Part shown: piece by piece, positions 26,081 to 35,148 of the stretch | Numbering within the stretch: the first letter of the stretch is position 1 | How the letters are laid out: every line of letters starts with the position of its first letter | The notes under the pieces: model-generated | Told to the model about the DNA's origin: nothing | Databases searched by the model: none | What the model saw: the letters and a program-made list of their open reading frames with translations, nothing else | Assembly: GCA_047627915.1 (NCBI GenBank) | Contig: JBLHTZ010000003.1 | Coordinates: 1-64,000, forward strand | From: NORP294 sp047627915 | GTDB lineage: Bacteria; Bacteroidota; Bacteroidia; Flavobacteriales_E; Vicingaceae | DNA: 64,000 nt | Reading direction: 5' to 3' | Made by a program: the position numbers and the translations under genes

Positions 26081-26194
26081 TTATTCTACAATTAACTTAC
26101 CTGTCTTTAATACTTCAGCTGAATTAGTCATTTTATAAAGGTACACACCTTTTATTATGCCTTCTAACCTAATTTGACATAGCGTTCCTTTCAT
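26081..26194 (-). pseudogene. Remnant of a type IX sorting domain (37 codons)
   Basis: From the ATG at 26194 the frame gives a 37-residue peptide ending GVYLYKMTNSAEVLKTGKL and IVE before TAA. This is the typical last third of a type A sorting domain and resembles the end of the downstream cargo gene. The frame stays open a little further upstream but loses similarity, and the ftsZ terminator lies only about 65 bases away, so the rest of the gene is gone. The stop codon touches the ATG of the downstream cargo gene. Confidence 0.65.
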
Positions 26195-26256
26195 GAGGAA
26201 CTTTCTCAATTGTAATTTACAGAAAAAGCTACATTCTCTCTTTTGTCAGTTCTAAA

Positions 26257-26293
26257 ACAAAAAAGCTCCGAATATTACATTCGGAGCTTTTTA
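26257..26293 (-). terminator. Rho-independent terminator after ftsZ
   Basis: Arms AGCTCCGAAT and ATTCGGAGCT form a strong stem with T runs on both sides. On the minus strand it lies 22 bases after the ftsZ stop and closes the division cluster. Confidence 0.88.
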
Positions 26294-26314
26294 TCAAGTA
26301 TTATATCAGATTAC

Positions 26315-27913
26315 TTAATCCACATTGTCATGCAGAAAAGAGTTGTTCTGTCTTAGGTTGGTTTTATTATCGTCATCTTCACTCAAGGTATAACGCGATA
26401 CGTTTGACTCTGAAGAGTGAGGCGTTTCATCCAAAGAAATATTTCTTCTTTTATACGCTGGCTCTTTCTCTAAGTCATTAATCCCTCCCGGGCTTTTAAT
26501 TTTCAAACTCAACTCTTTCAACCTTCTTATTCTCTCGTGCGTTTTCTTAATCTGCGCTTCTTCATTTTCTGCAGATTTCTCTGGAGTCGACTGATAAGAA
26601 GTCATTTCAGGCTGATCTTGCGCTGTTGAATTTGAGGGAACACCTACGCTGTGAGGCGTCCAATCGTCAGCTTGTGCGTCTTCATTAGATTTGAATTCAT
26701 CTTCTAACGTATACTTTTTTACTTCAGGCTCTTCGTTTTTCTGAGATTGCTTTGGAGCTTGCGATGGTCTAATTTGAAACTCAAAACTCTTTTGCTCCTC
26801 ACTTTGACTTTTCATGGTCGGCTCGTCAGAATTTCTATTTTCCGGAGTCTGAGAAGCTCCTTTATCTGAAGGCGCTGTAATTACAGTATTAACATCATCT
26901 GTTAACTTTCTAACCACTTTTTTTGGTTCAAAAGCGGTAGTAAAACCACCTGGCTCAGCTTTTCCAAATCCGGTAGCTATAATAGTAACAGACAACTTAT
27001 TTCCAAGAGATTCATCTACTCCGTTACCCCAAATAATGTCAGCTGTGTTGCCTGCCTCATTTTGGATGTATTCAGTAATCTCGTCAATTTCATCCATCGT
27101 AACCTCTTCATCACCTGAAGTTATGTTCAATAAGATGTAATTGGCTCCTGTAATGTCGTTATCATTCAATAACGGTGAAGCCAATGCTTGGCTAACCGCT
27201 TTCACTGCTCTTCCTTCACCTTCTGCAGCTGCAGAACCCATAATGGCCGTTCCTCCATCTTTCATTACTGTTCTAACGTCTTCAAAATCTACGTTGATGT
27301 AACCGGCAACTGTAATAATTTCAGCAATTCCCTTTGCCGCAATTGTCAAGATATCATCTGCTTTTGAGAATGCTTCACCAATTTTCAAATTGCCGTGCAT
27401 CTCGCGCAGTTTATCGTTGCAAATAATTAGCAACGTATCTACATTATCTCTTAACTCAGCTAATCCTGAGTCTGCTTGTATCTTTCTTCTTCGACCTTCA
27501 AAACTAAATGGAATTGTTACAATACCTACCGTGAGAATACCCATTTCTCTAGCAGTTTGTGCAATAATTGGAGCTGCTCCAGTTCCAGTTCCACCACCCA
27601 TTCCTGCAGTAATAAAAACCATCTGAGTATTTTTCTCCAATAATTCTTTTAGGTCGTCTACATTTTCAATGGCTGCATTCTTACCCACTTCAGGATTTGA
27701 GCCCGCTCCCCTTCCTTCTGTTAAGGTAGACCCCAACTGAATTTTATTGGGAATTGGACTTAGGTCCAACGCTTGCTGATCCGTGTTACAAATAATGAAA
27801 TCTACACCAGTAATTCCTTGACGGTACATGTGGTTGACTGCATTGCTTCCGCCGCCACCGACTCCAATTACTTTAATGATTGATGATTGTTCTTTGGGTA
27901 AGTCAAATCTCAT
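26315..27913 (-). CDS. ftsZ: Cell division GTPase FtsZ
   Basis: FtsZ polymerises into the Z ring that drives septation. This 532-residue protein has the GTPase core (about 10-320) with VGGGGSNAVNHM near 18 and the tubulin signature GGGTGTG at 106-112. A long charged and probably disordered linker (about 340-515) is much longer than in E. coli, as is usual in this phylum. It ends with NNSFLHDNVD, a flavobacterial-type C-terminal peptide that should bind partners such as FtsA. It is the last gene of the cluster, separated from ftsA by 93 bases that hold a strong hairpin, and is followed by a terminator. Confidence 0.99.
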   Translation of the reverse strand: MRFDLPKEQSSIIKVIGVGGGGSNAVNHMYRQGITGVDFIICNTDQQALDLSPIPNKIQLGSTLTEGRGAGSNPEVGKNAAIENVDDLKELLEKNTQMVFITAGMGGGTGTGAAPIIAQTAREMGILTVGIVTIPFSFEGRRRKIQADSGLAELRDNVDTLLIICNDKLREMHGNLKIGEAFSKADDILTIAAKGIAEIITVAGYINVDFEDVRTVMKDGGTAIMGSAAAEGEGRAVKAVSQALASPLLNDNDITGANYILLNITSGDEEVTMDEIDEITEYIQNEAGNTADIIWGNGVDESLGNKLSVTIIATGFGKAEPGGFTTAFEPKKVVRKLTDDVNTVITAPSDKGASQTPENRNSDEPTMKSQSEEQKSFEFQIRPSQAPKQSQKNEEPEVKKYTLEDEFKSNEDAQADDWTPHSVGVPSNSTAQDQPEMTSYQSTPEKSAENEEAQIKKTHERIRRLKELSLKIKSPGGINDLEKEPAYKRRNISLDETPHSSESNVSRYTLSEDDDNKTNLRQNNSFLHDNVD

Positions 27914-27960
27914 AATTCCTATTTTTTAATTCTATAATTTTTAATTCAGAGTTTTTAATC

Positions 27961-27991
27961 GTTTCAGTTTTTAACTATTAAAAACTGAAAC
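27961..27991. other. Perfect 14-bp hairpin between ftsA and ftsZ
   Basis: Arms GTTTCAGTTTTTAA (27961-27974) and its exact complement (27978-27991) enclose a 3-base loop in the ftsA-ftsZ gap. No T run follows directly, so a simple terminator is unlikely. Related TTTTTAA elements lie on both sides. An mRNA processing or stability element, or a protein-binding site that sets ftsZ level, is possible. Confidence 0.55.
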
Positions 27992-28006
27992 TTCAAGCAT
28001 TAAAAA

Positions 28007-29299
28007 CTAATTCTCGTCTTCTTCAAAAAATTGTTTTCCTTTTGCCAACATACTTTGCAAAAAGCCACCTTTGGTTTTTTCCCCTTGGCGTACTTTTATT
28101 GAATCTTCTTGCTCAGTGCTCTTCTTTTGTCCCTTTTGACGCTCCAACTTTTCAAAACCTTTCAAAATCAGTCCAACACCAGTTGCATACATAGGGCTGG
28201 TAATTTCATCTGCATTGCCATTTGCCAAATACTCATTCGGGTAACCAATTCTTGTATCCATTCCAGTTACGTATTCAAACAATTGCCCAATGTGTTTCAT
28301 TTGAGAACCTCCACCAGTAATTACCATTCCGGCAATCAACTTGTTTTCGTAACCACTATTCTTAATCTCGTAATAGATGTGCTCTATAATTTCTTCTAAT
28401 CTCGCCTGTATAATGTGAGAAAGGTTCTTAATCGATATTTCTTTTGGTTCTCTTCCTCTTAAACCTGGAATTGAAACAATTTCATTTTCTTGACTTTCAT
28501 TCGCCAATGCAGAACCAAACTTCACTTTTAAAAGCTCTGCTTGATTTTTAATGATACTACATCCCTCTTTAATGTCTTCAGTAATAATGTTTCCACCAAA
28601 AGGAATAACTGCAGTGTGTCGAATGATTCCATCTTGAAAAATGGCAACATCTGTTGTACCACCTCCAATGTCCACTAATACTACTCCTGCTTCTTTTTCT
28701 TCTTCACTTAACACAGCTGCAGAAGAAGCAATAGGCTCCAAAATAACATCTTGAACTTCCAAGTTAGCTTTGTGTACACACTTGTGAATGTTCTTCGCAG
28801 CTGCTACTTGACCTGTAATAATATGAAAGTTGGCTTCTAAACGAATGCCCGACATCCCAATAGGATCTTTAATCCCTTGTTCATTATCAACAATAAACTC
28901 TTGTGGTAAAACATCAATAATTTCTTCACCTGGAAGTGTAACCAACTTAAACATATCGTTAATCAGCATGTCTATGTCTTCCTGAGAAATCTCATCGTCC
29001 AAAGTATTTCTCATTTTAATACCTCGGTGCTGTAAACTTTTTATATGCTGTCCTGCAATACCGACATTCACAACACGAACATCAACGCCAGATTTATTTT
29101 CTGCTTCAGCAACAGCTGTTCGAATAGATTGAACCGTTTTCTCAATGTTAGCGACTACTCCACGTGTTACACCCAAAGATTCGGATCGACCCATACCTAG
29201 GATTTCAAGCTTTCCAACTTCGTTCTTACGGCCCACCATTACCACAATTTTTGTGGTTCCGATATCAAGTCCTACAACTATATCTGATGATGATTCCAT
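28007..29299 (-). CDS. ftsA: Cell division protein FtsA
   Basis: FtsA is an actin-fold ATPase that ties FtsZ to the membrane. The 430-residue protein shows the nucleotide-binding DIGTTKIVVMVG near residue 11, DIGGGTTDVAIF near 210 and ITGGGSQMKHIG near 335. The C-terminus, GGFLQSMLAKGKQFFEE, can form the amphipathic helix that inserts into the inner membrane. It begins one base after ftsQ, so both are translated from the same message. Length and motif order are normal. Confidence 0.98.
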   Translation of the reverse strand: MESSSDIVVGLDIGTTKIVVMVGRKNEVGKLEILGMGRSESLGVTRGVVANIEKTVQSIRTAVAEAENKSGVDVRVVNVGIAGQHIKSLQHRGIKMRNTLDDEISQEDIDMLINDMFKLVTLPGEEIIDVLPQEFIVDNEQGIKDPIGMSGIRLEANFHIITGQVAAAKNIHKCVHKANLEVQDVILEPIASSAAVLSEEEKEAGVVLVDIGGGTTDVAIFQDGIIRHTAVIPFGGNIITEDIKEGCSIIKNQAELLKVKFGSALANESQENEIVSIPGLRGREPKEISIKNLSHIIQARLEEIIEHIYYEIKNSGYENKLIAGMVITGGGSQMKHIGQLFEYVTGMDTRIGYPNEYLANGNADEITSPMYATGVGLILKGFEKLERQKGQKKSTEQEDSIKVRQGEKTKGGFLQSMLAKGKQFFEEDEN

Positions 29300-29300
29300 G

Positions 29301-30092
29301 TTAATTTCGTTTTTTGCAAACCACTTGATTTGCGAATTTTAGGTTAATGACGCTATACTCATTCCAACCGGTTTTACTTAAACCTTTCTCATAGAACACC
29401 TTAAGCTTATCTAGCTTAATTTTGATGTCAGTAGCATCTCCCACTACAATTCTATGATTTCCAACCCGTGGTATCAATTCAATCTCCAATTCTTTATTAA
29501 CATACAACTGTTCAATCTGCGCGTTCCAGAGCGGATCGGTTCGAATAAACTGAGCCATTTTAAAAATATCGTCAATCATTACGCTCTTTTGAATCGAATC
29601 AGCTAGCGTTCTTGCATTTAAGTGACTTACCTTTTTAAACGGATCATTTATAAATCCATTTGCTACAAAAACTCTAGACGTATACTTATCTGAAGGAGGC
29701 ATAACTTTTCCTGTGCTATCTAAGTAGTAGCTATCTCCATTTGTACTGAATATTCGCACGATAGGAGTTCTCTGAAACACTTCAACTTGCAACTTTCCGT
29801 CAATTGTTTTATACACTTCAGAATTTGAAACTGAAGGATGATTGTTGATTTTATGTTCCAACCTCTCCGCTTCAATAGCTGAAATGGGCCGTCCTAAAAT
29901 CGTGTCCATTTCGTGATAAACCATACTAAAGATATCTTCTTCTTCAACGAAGAAGTTACCGTTACTATTGTCAATTCTTATATCAATATCAGAGCAAACC
30001 ATTTGCTTTTGAGCATGGTTTACAAAGCCAAGAATTCCAACCAACCCCAATGTTAGCAAGATCCAAACACTAATGTTCAATATTCTATTCAT
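29301..30092 (-). CDS. ftsQ: Cell division protein FtsQ
   Basis: This 263-residue bitopic protein has one N-terminal membrane helix (about 6-24) and a periplasmic region with POTRA-like and beta subdomains. It recognisably ends in the FtsQ core, with YLDSTGKVMPPSDKY and a later DPLWNAQIEQLYVN. FtsQ links early and late divisome parts. Its ATG overlaps the murC stop by four bases, and ftsA follows after one base. Sequence identity with E. coli FtsQ would be low, so the call leans on topology and on its exact place between murC and ftsA. Confidence 0.93.
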   Translation of the reverse strand: MNRILNISVWILLTLGLVGILGFVNHAQKQMVCSDIDIRIDNSNGNFFVEEEDIFSMVYHEMDTILGRPISAIEAERLEHKINNHPSVSNSEVYKTIDGKLQVEVFQRTPIVRIFSTNGDSYYLDSTGKVMPPSDKYTSRVFVANGFINDPFKKVSHLNARTLADSIQKSVMIDDIFKMAQFIRTDPLWNAQIEQLYVNKELEIELIPRVGNHRIVVGDATDIKIKLDKLKVFYEKGLSKTGWNEYSVINLKFANQVVCKKRN

Positions 30093-31465
30093 GCGTCGAT
30101 TTGGTAATGGTTAATAATGGGGTCTATCATGGAATCAATATCTCCCGCACCTACGGTCAATAACACTTCGATATCTTTAGTTTTTAAAACATTAAGTAAC
30201 TGGTGTTTTTCACAAACACTAACCCCTTCTTTACCAATTAGTTTTGACAACCACATGGACGTTATTCCTTCCAGTGGTTCTTCCCGAGCAGGGTAAATCT
30301 CCAACAAAATCAAATCATCAGAAAGGGATAACTCTCGCGCAAAATCTTCTCCAAAATCTCTCGTTCTACTAAAAAGGTGAGGTTGAAAAATGGTCGTAAT
30401 TTTTTTCCCTGGATATAGCTCTTTAACTGACTTTAAAAGCATCCTCACCTCTTCTGGGTGGTGCGCATAATCATCAATATAGATAAACTCTGGAGTTTTT
30501 ATATGCACATCAAAGCGACGTTTCACTCCTTGAAATTCTGCAATAGCAGATTTAATTTTTGCACCTTCCACACCTTGTGTAAAAGCAACTGCCATCGCTA
30601 CCATAGCATTTTCAACATTATGCAATCCCGGCAATCCACACTTAACATTTTCAAGTGAAAAACGTTCTGATTCAAAGTCAAAAACAAAAAAGCCATTTTC
30701 CACTCTAATGTTCCGTGCCTGAATGATTGATTTTTGATCTAGCGAATAGGTTCTTGTATGTATTTTATCAGGAATATCTAATACTGCCAATACTTCCGGC
30801 TTTGCGTACAATGTACCTCCATCATTGACTTGCGCTATAAGTTGATTGTACGTGTTCTTTAAATCTTCTTCATCTTCATAAATATCGAGATGATCCGGGT
30901 CAATAGATGTTATCACCAATTGGTTCGGGAATAGCTGTAAAAAAGAACGATCGTATTCATCCGCTTCTGTCACTAAAATTTCTGCTTCCGGATCGAGTAA
31001 TAAATTCGTTCCAAAATCTCTAGAAATTCCTCCTAGCAGCCCATTTACCTTTATTCCCCCTGATTTTAGCAAATACGTAATCATAGAGGAAACAGTTGTT
31101 TTACCATGAGTCCCGGCTACTGCTATGGTCTTTATTCCTTGGCTAATTAATCCTAAAACTTGAGCTCGTTTTAGACACTCGAAGCCCTCTTCTTTAAAAT
31201 AAAGGAGCATCGGGTGATTAGCTGATACTGCAGGAGTGTAGACAACAAGAGTCTTAGATGCATCGCGATAGGGATGTGGAATTGCATCTGCTTCCGAAAA
31301 ATCGGTAATGGTAATTCCTTCCGTTTGGAGCTGCTTCGTCAAGGCAGTAGTAGAACGATCATAACCGGCTACCTTCTTCCCAATTTGGTTAAAATAACGA
31401 GCCAAAGCGCTCATACCGATGCCGCCAATTCCTATAAAGTATATGTTCTCTTTTTCTAAGCCCAC
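30089..31465 (-). CDS. murC: UDP-N-acetylmuramate--L-alanine ligase MurC
   Basis: MurC adds L-alanine to UDP-MurNAc with ATP, the first peptide step of peptidoglycan synthesis in the cytoplasm. The 458-residue protein has the UDP-binding IGIGGIGMSALA near residue 11, the Mur ligase P-loop GTHGKTT at 118-124, the metal and substrate region TEADEYDRSF, and YAHHPEEV in the C-terminal domain. It follows murG after 78 bases that hold no recognisable gene, and overlaps ftsQ by four bases. Confidence 0.98.
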   Translation of the reverse strand: MGLEKENIYFIGIGGIGMSALARYFNQIGKKVAGYDRSTTALTKQLQTEGITITDFSEADAIPHPYRDASKTLVVYTPAVSANHPMLLYFKEEGFECLKRAQVLGLISQGIKTIAVAGTHGKTTVSSMITYLLKSGGIKVNGLLGGISRDFGTNLLLDPEAEILVTEADEYDRSFLQLFPNQLVITSIDPDHLDIYEDEEDLKNTYNQLIAQVNDGGTLYAKPEVLAVLDIPDKIHTRTYSLDQKSIIQARNIRVENGFFVFDFESERFSLENVKCGLPGLHNVENAMVAMAVAFTQGVEGAKIKSAIAEFQGVKRRFDVHIKTPEFIYIDDYAHHPEEVRMLLKSVKELYPGKKITTIFQPHLFSRTRDFGEDFARELSLSDDLILLEIYPAREEPLEGITSMWLSKLIGKEGVSVCEKHQLLNVLKTKDIEVLLTVGAGDIDSMIDPIINHYQIDA

Positions 31466-31543
31466 TTTTATTTTATAATTCTATTTTATTCTCTCTAAGT
31501 TAATCGTAGATTGGTTTTAATTGATCCAATAATTTTGTTTCTT

Positions 31544-32641
31544 CTACAATACCAGTTTTATTGCTTCATTGGCAATAATGTCTGCGGCATCGTGATAACC
31601 TAATGGACTTATATTTTTACTCAATCTATTCAACTCCGAATCGTCATGTATCAAGTTCAAAACGGTTTTCTCCAACTTTTCTCTAACCTCAGCATCGGTT
31701 ATTAATTCAGCAGCATTTAAGGTAGTTAGCACTTTTGCATTCTTAGTTTGATGGTCTTCTGCAGCCGAAGGCAATGGCACGAAAATGCTAGGTTTCTTCA
31801 CCAAACACAGTTCCGATACGGCAAGAGCTCCAGCTCTCGACACTACTAAATCTGCAATAGCATATCCTAAATCCATACGCTTGATAAACTCCGTTACTTT
31901 TAACCATGATTCTTTACCGACCGCAGCCTTTTGAGCTCGCTCGTGAAACAATTTACCTGTTTGCCAAACCACTTGTATTCCAGCTTTTTCCCAAGCATCG
32001 ATAGAATTCTCCACGGCTTCATTTACAGACCAAGCACCTAAACTTCCACCAACAACCAATAGTGTTTTTTTCGCAGAATCAAGATTAAAAAACTCAATGG
32101 CCCTTTCCTTCTTTCCTTCTAACTTAATTACTTCAGATCGAACTGGATTTCCAGTTAAAATGATTTTTTCTTTTGGAAAAAAAGCTTCCATCCCGTCGTA
32201 TGCAACACATATTTTACTGGCTTCTTTTCCTAATATTTTATTGGTCAGTCCTGCATAAGAGTTTTGCTCTTGCAGCAAGGTTGGCACTTTAGCTTTATTC
32301 GCCGCTCTTAGTAAAGGTCCACTTGCATAGCCTCCTACACCAATAGCAACGTCTGGTTTAAAATCTTTCACCAGTTTTTTTGCCATTGCTGCGCTTTTAA
32401 GCAGCATGAATGGAAACTTTAAATTCTTTAAGGTGAACTTTCGTTGCAAACCCATTATTGGTAAACCTACAATCTCAAACCCCGCTTCCGGTACTTTTGT
32501 CATTTCCATGCGACCCAAAGCCCCAACAAATAAAAATTGAGTGTCAGGTCGTAATTTCTTAATGGCTATTGCAATTGCAATAGCTGGGAAAATATGCCCT
32601 CCAGTTCCTCCTCCAGAAATTATCACTTTTAGTTTAGCCAT
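31544..32641 (-). CDS. murG: UDP-GlcNAc:lipid I N-acetylglucosaminyltransferase MurG
   Basis: MurG adds GlcNAc to lipid I to give lipid II on the inner face of the membrane. The 365-residue protein has the lipid-facing loop GGGTGGH at 10-16, a second glycine-rich element GVGGYASGP, and the nucleotide-sugar-binding region PLPSAAEDHQTKNA typical of the GT-B fold. It overlaps the end of ftsW by eight bases, consistent with the coupling of the lipid II maker and polymerase. Confidence 0.98.
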   Translation of the reverse strand: MAKLKVIISGGGTGGHIFPAIAIAIAIKKLRPDTQFLFVGALGRMEMTKVPEAGFEIVGLPIMGLQRKFTLKNLKFPFMLLKSAAMAKKLVKDFKPDVAIGVGGYASGPLLRAANKAKVPTLLQEQNSYAGLTNKILGKEASKICVAYDGMEAFFPKEKIILTGNPVRSEVIKLEGKKERAIEFFNLDSAKKTLLVVGGSLGAWSVNEAVENSIDAWEKAGIQVVWQTGKLFHERAQKAAVGKESWLKVTEFIKRMDLGYAIADLVVSRAGALAVSELCLVKKPSIFVPLPSAAEDHQTKNAKVLTTLNAAELITDAEVREKLEKTVLNLIHDDSELNRLSKNISPLGYHDAADIIANEAIKLVL

Positions 32642-33809
32642 GACTTTCCTCCATTTTTTCGTTTTCGGTATTTCTACTTACACTTAAAATAATTCCAACT
32701 GCCAAGCAGGTGAACCAAATAGAAGTTCCTCCCATACTTACCATTGGCAGTGGCTGACCTGTAACAGGGAACAAATTCACTGCTACCGCCATGTTGATCA
32801 TCGCCTGAAATACCAGACTAAAACTTAAACCTATCGCCAACAGGGAGCCAAAAGTTCTCGGAGCATTTTTAGCAATTAAAACTCCTCGATACAGTAAAAT
32901 TAGATACAATAACAATGTAAATGTGCCGCCAACTATACCATATTCTTCAATAACGGTAGCGAAAATAAAATCTGAATAAGATTGAGGTAAAAAGTTCCTC
33001 TGGGTGCTTCTTCCCGGCCCTTTGCCCATAACACCGCCGGTTGCAATTGCAATTTTTGACTGCTCCGCTTGATAATTCGCCTGAGCGCCGCCATCAGAAA
33101 AGTTCGTAATCCTATTCTTCCATGTGATTACACGATTGGTTAACGGGGAGTTTTCCTCTGACGTTTTGGTTTCTTGGATACTAAGACCAATAGCTATAAA
33201 AACACTTAAAAGCGTTATTCCAACGGCAATGAGTGAAAATATATACTTCAAATTTATTCGCCCAATAAACATTAACACCAAACAAGTAACAAACAGCATT
33301 GCCGCTGTAGAAAGGTTAGCAGGAAGTATTAGACCGCAGACAATTAATACCGGAATCATAATCGGCAAAAATGCCTGATTAAAATCTTTGATATTGTCTT
33401 GGCGTTTAGAGAGCATTCTTGCCAAAAACATAATCAGCGCTAATTTTGCTAAATCTGATGTTTGAAAGGTTTGATTAATAATAGGTATTACTAACCAACG
33501 ACTTGCATCGTTGATACTAGCCCCAGTCAGGAGTGTAAATAGGAGTAGCGGAATGGCTAACAACAATCCAATTTGCGACATCCTAGAGTAATACCGATAA
33601 TTAACCTTGTGCGCGAAATACATCAATAAAAACCCGATAAATAAAATAATGGAATGCTTAAAGAGATAATACTCTGTGTTTCCACCTTGATATTTATACG
33701 CAAGAGTAACAATCGAACTGTAAACAACCAGTACAGAAAATATAGCCAACAGTAAAACTACTGCCCATATTACCCGATCACCCTTTATGTATTTATTAAT
33801 AAAATGCAT
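32634..33809 (-). CDS. ftsW: Septal peptidoglycan polymerase FtsW
   Basis: FtsW is the SEDS-family glycosyltransferase that polymerises lipid II at the septum together with FtsI. The 391-residue protein has about ten membrane helices. Family marks are GASINDASRWL with the following TFQTSDLAKLALIMFLA, the catalytic-loop region FIFATVIEEYGIVGG, and FPVTGQPLPMVSMGGTS. The length is normal. It begins one base after murD and overlaps murG. Confidence 0.97.
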   Translation of the reverse strand: MHFINKYIKGDRVIWAVVLLLAIFSVLVVYSSIVTLAYKYQGGNTEYYLFKHSIILFIGFLLMYFAHKVNYRYYSRMSQIGLLLAIPLLLFTLLTGASINDASRWLVIPIINQTFQTSDLAKLALIMFLARMLSKRQDNIKDFNQAFLPIMIPVLIVCGLILPANLSTAAMLFVTCLVLMFIGRINLKYIFSLIAVGITLLSVFIAIGLSIQETKTSEENSPLTNRVITWKNRITNFSDGGAQANYQAEQSKIAIATGGVMGKGPGRSTQRNFLPQSYSDFIFATVIEEYGIVGGTFTLLLYLILLYRGVLIAKNAPRTFGSLLAIGLSFSLVFQAMINMAVAVNLFPVTGQPLPMVSMGGTSIWFTCLAVGIILSVSRNTENEKMEESHG

Positions 33810-33810
33810 T

Positions 33811-35142
33811 TTACAATGACTTTACAGCTTGCTTAAATTGATGTCCTCTATCTTCGTAGTTTTCAAACAGATCGAAACTAGCACAAGCAGGAGATAGTAA
33901 AACAGCGTCACCACTTTGTCCAATCTCATATGCCTTTCTCACAGCTTCTTCTGCTGAATGAGCTTCTTCAATAATTTGAATATGATCTCTAAATGCCTCA
34001 ATAATTTTAGAGTTATCTACCCCTAAACAAATTATTGCCTTTACCTTCTCTTTTACAAGTTCAAGTAACTGATCGTAATCATTTCCTTTATCAACTCCTC
34101 CAACAATCCAAACAACGTCTTTAGTTGCACTTTCTAGTGCATACCAAGTTGAATTCACATTGGTTGCTTTCGAGTCATTAATAAACTCAATACCATGAAT
34201 GGTTCCTACCGTTTCTAAACGATGCTCTACATTCTGAAAATCTGACAAAGAATCTCTTATTAATTCTTTTCTTAAGTCCAATACTCTACCGGCAATTCCT
34301 GACGCCATTGTGTTGTAAAGGTTGTGCTTGCCTTGTAAGGCTAAATCATGTATTGACATAATAAAATGGTTGTTTGTTGTTAGTTTAATTATTAGTTGTT
34401 CGTTATCTATATAGGCTCCTTTGGGGAGTTCTTTTTTTATTGAAAATGGAATGAGTTCCGCTTCTGTTTTTGTCCGCTGCATGGCTGATTTAACACTTTC
34501 ATCATCGTCACAGAAGATGAACTTATCAGTCGGTTTAGCATTCATGGCAATTCTCATTTTAGCATCAGCATACAACTCAAAAGAGTTCTTGTAGCGGTCT
34601 AAATGATCAGGCGTGATGTTGAGTAGAATTGCGATATCTGCCCTAAACTCTTTAATCCCGTCTAGTTGAAAACTGCTCAATTCTAGCACATACCACTCAA
34701 AATTCTCCGTTGCTACCTGCTCTGCAAAGCTTTTTCCAACATTTCCTGCAACACCTGCATTAACTCCACAATTCACTAAAACATGGTGAATTAAAAGTGT
34801 CGTTGTTGTCTTACCATTACTTCCTGTAATTCCAATGATTTTTGCATTACAATAGCGAAAAGCAAACTCAATCTCAGAAATCACTGAAATCCCGTTTAAG
34901 AGCAATTGCTGAACTAAAGGCACTTCATCTGAAATACCCGGGCTTTTAATTACCTCTTGTGCAGCTAGAATTCTTTCTTCCGAATGCTTTCCCTCTTCCC
35001 ATTCAATTTCATTTTGTTCAAGAACTTTCTTGTATTTGTCTTTGATCTTTCCAAAATCAGAGACAAAGGGCACAAGCCCCTCTTTCTTTGCTAGCAATGC
35101 TGCTCCTACTCCACTTTCTCCGCCGCCAAGTATTGCTATCAT
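33811..35142 (-). CDS. murD: UDP-N-acetylmuramoyl-L-alanine--D-glutamate ligase MurD
   Basis: MurD adds D-glutamate to the UDP-MurNAc-alanine made by MurC. The 443-residue protein has a short Rossmann N-terminus (ILGGGESGVGAALLA), the P-loop GSNGKTT at 107-113, the central NITPDHLDRY and the C-terminal INDSKATN and SPACASFD elements. Together these are specific for MurD rather than its sister ligases. It sits six bases after mraY and one base before ftsW in the cluster. Confidence 0.98.
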   Translation of the reverse strand: MIAILGGGESGVGAALLAKKEGLVPFVSDFGKIKDKYKKVLEQNEIEWEEGKHSEERILAAQEVIKSPGISDEVPLVQQLLLNGISVISEIEFAFRYCNAKIIGITGSNGKTTTTLLIHHVLVNCGVNAGVAGNVGKSFAEQVATENFEWYVLELSSFQLDGIKEFRADIAILLNITPDHLDRYKNSFELYADAKMRIAMNAKPTDKFIFCDDDESVKSAMQRTKTEAELIPFSIKKELPKGAYIDNEQLIIKLTTNNHFIMSIHDLALQGKHNLYNTMASGIAGRVLDLRKELIRDSLSDFQNVEHRLETVGTIHGIEFINDSKATNVNSTWYALESATKDVVWIVGGVDKGNDYDQLLELVKEKVKAIICLGVDNSKIIEAFRDHIQIIEEAHSAEEAVRKAYEIGQSGDAVLLSPACASFDLFENYEDRGHQFKQAVKSL

Positions 35143-35148
35143 TTCCTT

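Noticed and set aside
31466..31543. A short frame after the murG stop (ending in TKLLDQLKPIYD)
   Set aside because: It has no start codon of its own, is interrupted just upstream, and MurG is complete without it.
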